64,000 bases of DNA, taken from an uncultured Chryseobacterium sp. (lineage in GTDB: Bacteria > Bacteroidota > Bacteroidia > Flavobacteriales > Weeksellaceae). Of this stretch, positions 1 through 7,005 are shown piece by piece (the stretch's first letter is position 1; every line of letters begins with the position of its first letter). The notes beneath the pieces are model-generated. The model was not told where the DNA came from, did no database searches, and saw nothing but the letters and a program-made list of their open reading frames with translations. The stretch spans positions 1-64,000 of the forward strand of contig CAJYLO010000020.1 in assembly GCA_913776245.1 (NCBI GenBank). The letters run 5' to 3'. Made by a program: the position numbers and the translations under genes.

Positions 1-1
1 T

Positions 2-811
2 GAGATGGATAATATTACAAGTTCTCCCGGAGGAAGTGTCTATGTTCCGGATAATCAATTAACTTCAAACCGGATTTTTGATGGCAGGCTGACCTATACC
101 AAAGGCGGTTATGTTCTCAGGATGATCAAATGGATTCTGGGAGACGATCAGTTCTATGCAATGCTGAAAGCGTATCAGAATAATCCAGCCTTCGCTTATA
201 ATTATGTCAAAACAAATGATTTCAGGGATTTTTTATCATCTTACACAGGTCGAAACTTTACGGAATTTTTTAATGATTGGATCTATGGTGAAGGTTATCC
301 GACTTACCAAATCCGTTGGACACAAAATGCAACATCTAAAAAACTGACCTTCCGTGTGGCGCAGACAAGAAGCAGTTCTACAGTAAGTTTCTTTGAAATG
401 CCACTGCCAATAAAAGTTTCCGGCGCCGGCGGACAGACTGCTTATTTGGTTTTGGATAATACTTTTAACAACCAATATTTTACTAATGATGTCAATTTCG
501 ATGTGACGAGTGTAACCTTTAATTATGACAAACAAATTGTGACCAAAGGCTCAACAGTTACAAAAGATAATACCCTGGCTGTAGATGATGCTAAACAAAA
601 AGCGATCAATGTGTATCCCAATCCTGCAAAATCAGTAATTAAAATTTCAGGTCTGGAAAAATCAGCGGATTTTGAGATTTATGCCAGCGATGGTAGATTG
701 GTCAGAAAAGGAAAAACAGAAGCAGACTCAGAAATCAATATTTCCACAATGGAAAAAGGAACCTACATTCTTAAGTTTAATAACCAGTCGGTTAAGATCA
801 TAAAAGACTAG
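2..811 (+). CDS. Secreted M1-family metallopeptidase, C-terminal part with type IX sorting domain (5' end outside window)
   Basis: This frame is already open at the left edge, so only the C-terminal 270 residues are present. The segment around residues 20-100 (TYTKGGYVLRMIKWILGDD, then EFFNDWIYGEGYPTY) matches the region after the zinc site in M1 aminopeptidases and resembles the full-length M1 protein at 14859-17369. The zinc-binding HExxH would lie upstream and cannot be seen. The last 70 residues (YPNPAKSVIKISGL to KFNNQSVKIIKD) form a type A sorting domain of the type IX secretion system, so the enzyme is probably exported to the cell surface or the medium. Established: M1 enzymes remove N-terminal residues from peptides. 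Inferred: extracellular peptide use. Confidence 0.85.
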   Translation, partial: EMDNITSSPGGSVYVPDNQLTSNRIFDGRLTYTKGGYVLRMIKWILGDDQFYAMLKAYQNNPAFAYNYVKTNDFRDFLSSYTGRNFTEFFNDWIYGEGYPTYQIRWTQNATSKKLTFRVAQTRSSSTVSFFEMPLPIKVSGAGGQTAYLVLDNTFNNQYFTNDVNFDVTSVTFNYDKQIVTKGSTVTKDNTLAVDDAKQKAINVYPNPAKSVIKISGLEKSADFEIYASDGRLVRKGKTEADSEINISTMEKGTYILKFNNQSVKIIKD

Positions 812-827
812 CAAATTAAAATATCAT

Positions 828-857
828 AAAAAAGCACTTTATTACAGTGCTTTTTTT
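828..857 (+). terminator. Factor-independent terminator after the M1 peptidase gene
   Basis: A stem AAGCACT/AGTGCTT with a six-base loop is followed by a run of seven T. It starts about 17 bases after the stop codon. The T-run overlaps the likely -7 box of the next gene. Confidence 0.85.
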
Positions 858-864
858 ATTTTTG
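857..864 (+). promoter_or_regulatory. Probable -7 box for kbl
   Basis: TATTTTTG matches the Bacteroidota -7 consensus TAnnTTTG and lies 22 bases before the kbl start codon. It is embedded in the T-run of the preceding terminator. A clear -33 element was not assigned because the terminator stem occupies that position. Confidence 0.4.
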
Positions 865-886
865 TTAAAATCGAAAATCAATAAAA

Positions 887-2080
887 ATGATATCACAAAA
901 ATTTCTCGAAAACATTTCTAATGAACTAAAAAATATAGAAAACGACGGTCTTTACAAAAAGGAAAGAATCATTACCTCCCAGCAGAGTGCCGAAATAGAA
1001 GTGGGCGGAAAAAGACTTCTGAACTTCTGTGCCAATAATTATCTGGGATTGTCCAATCATCCCGAAGTGATGAAAGCCTCACAAGAAGCCATCGATTCTC
1101 ACGGTTACGGGATGTCTTCTGTCCGGTTTATTTGCGGAACTCAGGATATTCATAAAGATCTGGAAGCTAAGATTTCTAATTTCTTGGGAATGGAGGATAC
1201 AATTCTTTACGCCGCTTGTTTTGACGCCAATGGCGGTGTTTTCGAGCCATTATTCTCAGAAGAAGATGCGATTATTTCTGATGAGCTGAATCACGCTTCT
1301 ATTATTGATGGCGTGAGATTATGCAAAGCTGCCCGTTATCGGTACAAGAATAACAATATGCAGGATCTGGAAAACCAGTTGAAAGCTGCATCTGAAAAAA
1401 ATCATCGATTCAAAATCATTGTTACTGATGGTGTTTTCTCAATGGACGGCATTGTGGCAGATCTGAAAGGTGTTTGTGATTTAGCGGATAAATATGACGC
1501 TTTGGTGATGGTTGATGATTCTCACGCAACCGGGTTTATTGGTAAAACCGGACGTGGAACACACGAAGCTAATGATGTTATTGGCAGGGTTGATATCATT
1601 ACATCGACGTTAGGAAAGGCTTTGGGCGGTGCTTTGGGCGGATTTACTTCAGGAAAAAAGGAGATCATCGATATGCTGAGACAGCGTTCTCGTCCTTATT
1701 TATTTTCAAATTCTTTAGCTCCCGGAATTGTAGGCGCAGCTTCCAAAGTTTTAGATATGATTTCTAACGACACTTCGTTGAGAGACAAAGTGATGGAGAA
1801 TGCAGCATATTTCAGAACCGAAATGAAATCGAAAGGGTTTGATATTCCGGATGGTGATGCAGCTATTGTTCCGGTAATGCTTTATGATGCAAAATTAGCA
1901 CAAGAGATGGCGGAAAAGCTTTTATCTGAAGATATTTATGTGATTGGATTCTTTTATCCTGTGGTTCCAAAAGGAAAGGCGAGGATCAGGGTTCAGCTTT
2001 CTGCGGCGCATAGCAGGGAACATTTGGATAAAGCAATTGCAGCTTTTGAAAAAGTAGGGAAAGAATTAGGAATCATTTAG
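887..2080 (+). CDS. kbl: Glycine C-acetyltransferase (2-amino-3-ketobutyrate CoA ligase)
   Basis: This is a 397-residue PLP enzyme of the alpha-oxoamine synthase family, of normal length for Kbl. The PLP lysine is K244 in [14 protein letters not shown], the same position as in the E. coli enzyme, and [13 protein letters not shown] carries the cofactor-binding Asp. The family cleaves 2-amino-3-ketobutyrate with CoA to glycine and acetyl-CoA, the second step of threonine breakdown. No threonine dehydrogenase gene is adjacent. The close relatives BioF and serine palmitoyltransferase are less likely given the overall match. The protein should be cytosolic. It is followed after 10 bases by a small ORF that may be cotranscribed. 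Confidence 0.93.
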   Translation: MISQKFLENISNELKNIENDGLYKKERIITSQQSAEIEVGGKRLLNFCANNYLGLSNHPEVMKASQEAIDSHGYGMSSVRFICGTQDIHKDLEAKISNFLGMEDTILYAACFDANGGVFEPLFSEEDAIISDELNHASIIDGVRLCKAARYRYKNNNMQDLENQLKAASEKNHRFKIIVTDGVFSMDGIVADLKGVCDLADKYDALVMVDDSHATGFIGKTGRGTHEANDVIGRVDIITSTLGKALGGALGGFTSGKKEIIDMLRQRSRPYLFSNSLAPGIVGAASKVLDMISNDTSLRDKVMENAAYFRTEMKSKGFDIPDGDAAIVPVMLYDAKLAQEMAEKLLSEDIYVIGFFYPVVPKGKARIRVQLSAAHSREHLDKAIAAFEKVGKELGII

Positions 2081-2090
2081 TTCATATATA

Positions 2091-2333
2091 ATGATAACAC
2101 CAGGTTGGAAGTTTATAACTGCAATTCCGGATGGCGAACCATTTTATTTAGATGGAATTAATATTTGGGATTTTAAATGGCAAAATACTAATGAAACTAT
2201 TGAGGTGAAAGATCCTTTATATCAACAAGATTTTGTTTTGGATATTTATAAAATAAATGCAGTTGGAAAGGATATTGCTTTTGCAGCGGGAGAATTTTCT
2301 AATTGTATTTGGGGTATTTATCAAAAAAAATAA
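2091..2333 (+). CDS. Hypothetical protein, 80 residues
   Basis: I do not recognise this protein. It starts 10 bases after the kbl stop, runs in the same direction and ends just before a strong terminator, so it is probably the last gene of a kbl transcript. It is rich in aromatic residues (four Trp, five Tyr) and has no signal peptide or membrane segment. Base composition is AT-rich, like the neighbours. The intact reading frame and its placement between a stop codon and a terminator support it being real, but no function can be given. Confidence 0.55.
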   Translation: MITPGWKFITAIPDGEPFYLDGINIWDFKWQNTNETIEVKDPLYQQDFVLDIYKINAVGKDIAFAAGEFSNCIWGIYQKK

Positions 2334-2337
2334 AGTA

Positions 2338-2369
2338 AAAAAACCAGCAAATTAATTTGCTGGTTTTTA
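2338..2369. terminator. Bidirectional terminator between the kbl unit and rplS
   Basis: The perfect stem AAAACCAGCAAAT/ATTTGCTGGTTTT has A- and T-runs on both sides, so it can end transcription from both directions. It lies between convergent genes. Confidence 0.85.
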
Positions 2370-2392
2370 TATGGTTCTGAGAAGGCTCAGGA

Positions 2393-2749
2393 TTATTTCT
2401 TAGCGTAAGATTTATCCTTGATTCTTGCTTTTTTACCTCTAAGATCACGGAAGTAGTAGATTCTTGCTCTTCTAACTTTACCTTGTCTGTTCACTTCAAT
2501 TTTCTGAAGCGCTGGCATGTTAATTGGGAAAACTCTTTCTACACCAACATCACCACTCATTTTTCTGATCGTGAAAGTTTTAGTAGCACCAGTTCCTCTC
2601 AACTGAATTACAGTTCCTTTGAAGAACTGCGTTCTAGTTTTCTGGCCTTCTTTAATTTCGTAATAAACAGTGATAGTATCACCTGCTTTGAATTCCGGGA
2701 ATTCTTTTTTTGTAATGTACTTGTCTTGTACGTACTTAACTAAATCCAT
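2393..2749 (-). CDS. rplS: 50S ribosomal protein L19
   Basis: The protein is 118 residues from MDLVKYVQDKY, normal for bL19. I chose this Met rather than one 12 codons upstream because bL19 proteins of this group begin there and the upstream residues (MFNVKQFYLLNK) do not fit the family. Conserved segments include FKAGDTITVYYEI, FTIRKMSGDVGVERVFPIN and the basic tail RRARIYYFRDLRGKKARIK. bL19 sits at the 30S-50S interface of the ribosome. The gene has its own promoter and a 70-base leader that may carry a regulatory RNA; see the separate entries. Confidence 0.97.
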   Translation of the reverse strand: MDLVKYVQDKYITKKEFPEFKAGDTITVYYEIKEGQKTRTQFFKGTVIQLRGTGATKTFTIRKMSGDVGVERVFPINMPALQKIEVNRQGKVRRARIYYFRDLRGKKARIKDKSYAKK

Positions 2750-2819
2750 TTTGTTTAGCAAATAAAATTGTTTTACATTAAACAACGTTCACGTCTTTCG
2801 TCAGAGGTTGATTAACAGG
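2750..2819 (-). promoter_or_regulatory. Candidate ribosomal-protein leader of rplS
   Basis: The predicted transcript start near 2819 leaves about 70 untranslated bases before the L19 start codon. This stretch is less AT-rich than the flanks and can fold: CAAC and GTTG enclose GACGAAAGACGTGAACG, with ACGT/ACGT pairing inside. From memory, a bL19 leader RNA motif has been described in Flavobacteria; I could not align this one to it. Inference: autoregulation by L19. Confidence 0.4.
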
Positions 2820-2822
2820 TTG

Positions 2823-2852
2823 CAAAAATAAAAATAATTTTCATAACTACAA
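2823..2852 (-). promoter_or_regulatory. Promoter of rplS
   Basis: On the minus strand, TTG and TATTTTTG are separated by exactly 19 bases. This matches the Bacteroidota -33/-7 promoter. It predicts a transcript start near 2819. Confidence 0.7.
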
Positions 2853-2883
2853 TACAATCTGTACAATAAATTAATTTTTTTTG

Positions 2884-3045
2884 GGCGTGTCCCTCATTCC
2901 GTCATATCGGCGCTCGCTTCGCTCGCGCCTCTATTTCGTCATTCGGGCCGGTCTCCGGGCAGTCGCTTCACAGCAAAACTTGCAAGTTTTGCTGTGAGAG
3001 CTCCGGCAATGCCCTGCGCCCTCACGCAGCTGCGCAGAAAACATT
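2884..3045. repeat. GC-rich intergenic repeat with a 30-bp perfect palindrome
   Basis: The 336 bases between rplS and the ATPase gene hold this GC-rich block in an otherwise AT-rich gap. A perfect 30-bp palindrome (2968-2997, arms TCACAGCAAAACTTG) is flanked by near direct repeats, CTCCGGGCAGT at 2953 and CTCCGGCAAT just after the palindrome. Its right end (CGCAGCTGCGCA) recurs in reverse at 22340. It looks like the same class as the elements at 22331-22421 and 40038-40126. A short ORF that crosses it is not believed. Confidence 0.7.
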
Positions 3046-3121
3046 TTTTGGCATAAAATTCCTTTCTGAAAGTGAAAAGTACTGTTTTAAAATCGTAAAT
3101 TTGTTTAGAAACATTATAAAT

Positions 3122-5056
3122 ATGGCCAATTGTAGTAGCGGATGTTGCAACACGGAACAGCAGAAAGAACATTCTCACGATGAAGAACACGATCATAACC
3201 ACGGAAATTCCAAAGTTACATTAGTAATAAGTCTTGTGATTTTTTTCACAGGATTGGTGCTGGATTTCTGGCTCAAGGCAGATTGGTTTACCGGCAATCT
3301 TTGGCTGCGCTTTGGTTGGTATTTCGTTTCATATCTGTTGGTAGCTTTTTCAGTATTCAGAGAAGCATTTGAATTGGCTGCCAAGTCGGATTTCTTCAAT
3401 GAGTTTTCCCTGATGGGAATAGCCACAATCGGTGCTTTTGCAATCGGCGAATTTCCGGAAGGCGTCGCCGTGATGCTGTTTTATACCATTGGTGAGATGT
3501 TTCAGGAAGCTGCGGTCAACAGAGCCCGGAATAACATCAAAGCATTATTGGATGTTCGTCCGAAAGAAGCCACGGTTTTCAGAAACGAAAACTGGAACAC
3601 CGTTTCTCCGGAAGATGTGCAAATCGGCGAGAAAATCCAGGTGAAAGTAGGCGAGAAAATTCCTTTGGACGGTAAGCTATTATCGGAAAAAGCAAGTCTC
3701 AACACTTCAGCTTTGACAGGCGAGAGTAGGCCATCGTCCATCCAGAAATCAGATGAAGTGCTTGCCGGGATGCTGAATCTCGATCAGGTTATCGAAATCG
3801 AAACCACAAGGCTTTTTGAGAACAGCTCCATTGTCAGGATTTTGCAAATGGTACAGGATGCCAGTTCCAGAAAAGCAAAAACCGAATTGTTTATCAGGAG
3901 ATTTGCCAAGATTTATACGCCGATTGTCTTTGCTTTGGCAGTCTTGATTACTTTGATTCCTTATTTTTTTGTAGAAGACTATGTTTTCCGGAACTGGCTT
4001 TACAGAGGGTTGGTTTTCCTGGTGATTTCGTGTCCTTGTGCTTTGGTTATTTCCATTCCACTTGGTTATTTTGGGGGTATTGGTGCAGCCTCCAGAAATG
4101 GAATATTGTTCAAAGGTTCCAATTTTCTCGATATCATTTCGAACGTAACAACGGTTGTAATGGATAAAACGGGAACACTGACTAAAGGTGTTTTCAAGGT
4201 TCAGGACATTGTTCCGGAAGATATATCAAAAGATGATTTCCTTGCGGTTTTGTCATCGGTTGAGAGTCATTCCACGCACCCGATCGCCAAAGCGATTTCT
4301 CAGTTTCATCCGGCCAGTAAAATACCGGATTCCGTTGAGGAGATTTCGGGCAAAGGAATCAAAGCTTTGGTTGATGGAAAAAACGTTCTTGCGGGTAATA
4401 CAAATTTATTAAAGTCTTTCGGTATTCCATATCCCGATGAGCTGGATAAAATTGTGGAAACGACTGTTGTTCTGGCAATTGACAGCGTTTACAAAGGATA
4501 TGTGACGATTTCTGATGAGGTGAAGGAAGATGCGGAACCAGCGATTAATAATCTTCATAGAGCTGGCATCAAAACAATGATGCTGAGCGGCGATAAAGAT
4601 TCATTGACACAAAACATCGCTAAAAAGCTCGGAATTGATTCTGCGTTTGGCGGACTTCTTCCGGAAGGTAAAGTGGAAAAGCTTGAAGCCCTCAAGAAAA
4701 ATCCGAAAGAAGTGGTTGCTTTTGTAGGAGATGGGATCAATGATGCGCCGGTTTTAGCATTAAGCGATGTTGGAATGGCAATGGGAGGCTTGGGTTCTGA
4801 TGCGGCAATTGAAACTGCGGATGTGGTAATTCAGACAGACCAGCCGGCCAGGATTTCAACTGCTGTAAGAATAGGAAAAGCAACTAAGAAAATTGTTTAT
4901 CAGAATATAGGTCTGGCTTTTGGTGTAAAAGTTATTGTGCTTATTTTAGGCGCCGGCGGATTAGCCAATATGTGGGAAGCGGTTTTTGCAGATGTTGGTG
5001 TGGCACTTTTGGCTATTCTTAATGCTGTCAGGATACAGAACATGAAATTTTCATAA
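3122..5056 (+). CDS. Heavy-metal translocating P-type ATPase, Zn/Cd/Co/Pb type
   Basis: The protein is 644 residues from MANCSSGCC, a start preferred over one seven codons upstream because the MFRNIIN extension is not protein-like. Visible in order are a Cys- and His-rich N-terminus (CSSGCC, HSHDEEHDHNH) in place of a full metal-binding domain, TGES, the membrane metal site CPC at 304-306, the phosphorylation site DKTGT (Asp348), the HP motif in STHPIAKAIS, and GDGINDAPV. SCPCALVISIPLGYFGG and the C-terminal membrane pair fit the P1B-2 group (ZntA/CadA) better than copper pumps. Role: ATP-driven efflux of divalent soft metals across the inner membrane. No metal-responsive regulator is adjacent. 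Confidence 0.9.
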   Translation: MANCSSGCCNTEQQKEHSHDEEHDHNHGNSKVTLVISLVIFFTGLVLDFWLKADWFTGNLWLRFGWYFVSYLLVAFSVFREAFELAAKSDFFNEFSLMGIATIGAFAIGEFPEGVAVMLFYTIGEMFQEAAVNRARNNIKALLDVRPKEATVFRNENWNTVSPEDVQIGEKIQVKVGEKIPLDGKLLSEKASLNTSALTGESRPSSIQKSDEVLAGMLNLDQVIEIETTRLFENSSIVRILQMVQDASSRKAKTELFIRRFAKIYTPIVFALAVLITLIPYFFVEDYVFRNWLYRGLVFLVISCPCALVISIPLGYFGGIGAASRNGILFKGSNFLDIISNVTTVVMDKTGTLTKGVFKVQDIVPEDISKDDFLAVLSSVESHSTHPIAKAISQFHPASKIPDSVEEISGKGIKALVDGKNVLAGNTNLLKSFGIPYPDELDKIVETTVVLAIDSVYKGYVTISDEVKEDAEPAINNLHRAGIKTMMLSGDKDSLTQNIAKKLGIDSAFGGLLPEGKVEKLEALKKNPKEVVAFVGDGINDAPVLALSDVGMAMGGLGSDAAIETADVVIQTDQPARISTAVRIGKATKKIVYQNIGLAFGVKVIVLILGAGGLANMWEAVFADVGVALLAILNAVRIQNMKFS

Positions 5057-5086
5057 TTGTATTTATAAATCTTTATTTCAATATTA

Positions 5087-5117
5087 TTTGTCGGGTTAAT
5101 AAATAATCTTATCTTAG
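5087..5117 (+). promoter_or_regulatory. Promoter of the GH5 gene
   Basis: TTTG (5087-5090) and TATCTTAG (5110-5117) are separated by exactly 19 bases, close to the Bacteroidota consensus. The start codon follows 14 bases later. Confidence 0.6.
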
Positions 5118-5131
5118 TTCAAAATGAAATT

Positions 5132-6862
5132 ATGATAAGAACTGCCATATTTTGCACACTTTTATTGTCTCAATTTGGGACAGCTCAGGGATTTTTGAAG
5201 TCCCAGGGTCAAAAAATTGTCAATCCTAAAGGAGAAAATGTTTATCTGAAAGGTCTTGGTCTGGGCGGATGGATGCTTCAGGAAGGTTATATGCTAAAGA
5301 CAGCCGATTTTGCAGGACCACAATTTAAAATCAAGGAAAAGATTGCAGAAGTTGCTGGCGAAGACGGTAAAAATGCGTTCTATAAAGCTTATCTTAAAAA
5401 CGGGATAACTAAAAAAGATATTGATTCTTTAGCAAAATGGGGCTTCAATTCAATCCGGCTTCCAATGCATTATGATCTCTATACTTTACCTATTGAAAAA
5501 GAACCTGTTAAAGGGCAAAATACTTGGCTGGAAGAAGGATTTGTAATGACTGATAATCTTCTGAAATGGTGCGAGACGAACAAAATTTACCTGATTCTCG
5601 ATCTTCACGCCGCTCCGGGCGGACAAGGTAATGATGAAAACATATCCGATAATGATAAATCAAAACCAAATCTTTGGCAAAATGAAGAGAATCAGAAAAA
5701 AACTATTGCGCTCTGGAAAAAACTGGCGGAACGCTATAAAGATAAGGAATGGATTGGCGGATATGACCTTATAAACGAACCTAATTATCCCTTTACAGGA
5801 AAAAATCCGAATGGAACGGACGAGATGTCTAATGCGCCGCTCTGGAAACTTCAGAAAGATATCACAGAAGCCATCAGGCAGGTCGATAAGAAGCATATCA
5901 TCATCATAGAAGGGAATGGCTGGGGAAATAATTACAACGGACTTCCCGCGCTTTGGGATGACAATATGGTTTTGAGTTTTCATAAATACTGGACCAACAA
6001 CTCTCCCGAAGCGATCCAGAATATTCTGGATATGAGAAATAAACTCAATGTGCCGGTGTGGCTGGGAGAAACGGGTGAAAATTCCAATGTTTGGTTTACG
6101 GAGCTCAATCAGCTTCTTCTGAAAAACAACATTGGCTATGCTTACTGGCCAATGAAAAAAATTGATAATATCGCAGGCGTTACCAGCGTGAAGATCACAC
6201 CGGAATATCAGAAACTTCTGGATTATTGGAAAAACGGCGGCGAAAAACCCTCAAAGGATTTTGCTCAGAAAGCATTGCTGAAAATCGCGGACAACTACAA
6301 AATGGAAAATACGGAAGTGAAAAAAGATGTCATCGATGCGTTGTTCCGGCAAGTGAATGATGAAACCACAAAACCATTCAGAAATCACAATGTTCCGGGA
6401 AGAATCTTTGCTACGGAATATGATCTAGGTAGGATTGGGAAAGCTTATCAGGATAATGATTTTCAGAATCTCTGGGTAAGCTCTGGTCAGCACACCGAAT
6501 GGAACGCCGGCAATAAAATGCGTAACGATGGTGTTGATATTTATGCCTGCAATGATAAGGTTACCAATGGATATTATGTCGGGAAAACTGAAAACGGCGA
6601 ATGGCTGCAGTATACGTTGAAGGTTAATCAAACTAAAGAATATAAACTGGATATCCGGTATAACAATGAGTCTGCCGAAAGTTCCGGAGTCAGCATCAAA
6701 GATGAGTCCGGAGAAACACTGACACGAATTGATCTGCCGCCAACAGGAAAGGAATGGAAGACGGTTTCTTTGGAAAGAATCAATTTGTCAAAAGGGGAAA
6801 AGAAACTCAGATTATATTTTGATACAGGCAATGCAAACATCAATTTTTTTGAATTGAAATAA
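5132..6862 (+). CDS. Secreted glycoside hydrolase family 5 with C-terminal CBM6-like domain
   Basis: A signal peptide (residues 1-19, ending FGTAQG) leads into a GH5 (beta/alpha)8 domain of about 365 residues. The acid/base is Glu216 in DLINEPNYP and the nucleophile is Glu313 in WLGETGENSN; SIRLPMHYDL and LDLHAAPGGQG are also typical. Residues 425-576 (TEYDLGRIGKAYQDND to NINFFELK) look like a family 6 type carbohydrate-binding beta-sandwich. GH5 is polyspecific, with endo- and exo-beta-glucanases and mannanases, and the substrate cannot be read from sequence. No type IX sorting domain is visible, so the enzyme is probably periplasmic. It has its own promoter and terminator. Confidence 0.88.
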   Translation: MIRTAIFCTLLLSQFGTAQGFLKSQGQKIVNPKGENVYLKGLGLGGWMLQEGYMLKTADFAGPQFKIKEKIAEVAGEDGKNAFYKAYLKNGITKKDIDSLAKWGFNSIRLPMHYDLYTLPIEKEPVKGQNTWLEEGFVMTDNLLKWCETNKIYLILDLHAAPGGQGNDENISDNDKSKPNLWQNEENQKKTIALWKKLAERYKDKEWIGGYDLINEPNYPFTGKNPNGTDEMSNAPLWKLQKDITEAIRQVDKKHIIIIEGNGWGNNYNGLPALWDDNMVLSFHKYWTNNSPEAIQNILDMRNKLNVPVWLGETGENSNVWFTELNQLLLKNNIGYAYWPMKKIDNIAGVTSVKITPEYQKLLDYWKNGGEKPSKDFAQKALLKIADNYKMENTEVKKDVIDALFRQVNDETTKPFRNHNVPGRIFATEYDLGRIGKAYQDNDFQNLWVSSGQHTEWNAGNKMRNDGVDIYACNDKVTNGYYVGKTENGEWLQYTLKVNQTKEYKLDIRYNNESAESSGVSIKDESGETLTRIDLPPTGKEWKTVSLERINLSKGEKKLRLYFDTGNANINFFELK

Positions 6863-6888
6863 TTCTCACATTAACATTATTATTTTTG

Positions 6889-6918
6889 AACATTCCAAGT
6901 CACTTTGGAATGTTTTTT
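6889..6918 (+). terminator. Terminator after the GH5 gene
   Basis: The stem AACATTCCAA/TTGGAATGTT with a six-base loop is followed by a T-run. Confidence 0.85.
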
Positions 6919-7005
6919 ATTGGATATAAAGCTTTAAATTTACAAATGATAACAATTGAGCTTTTTAATAGACCTATTGTTATAAATAAAAACAATACAA
7001 TACCA

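Noticed and set aside
2939-3202. Minus-strand 87-residue ORF
   Set aside because: It crosses the GC-rich repeat and the start of the ATPase gene; no family resemblance.
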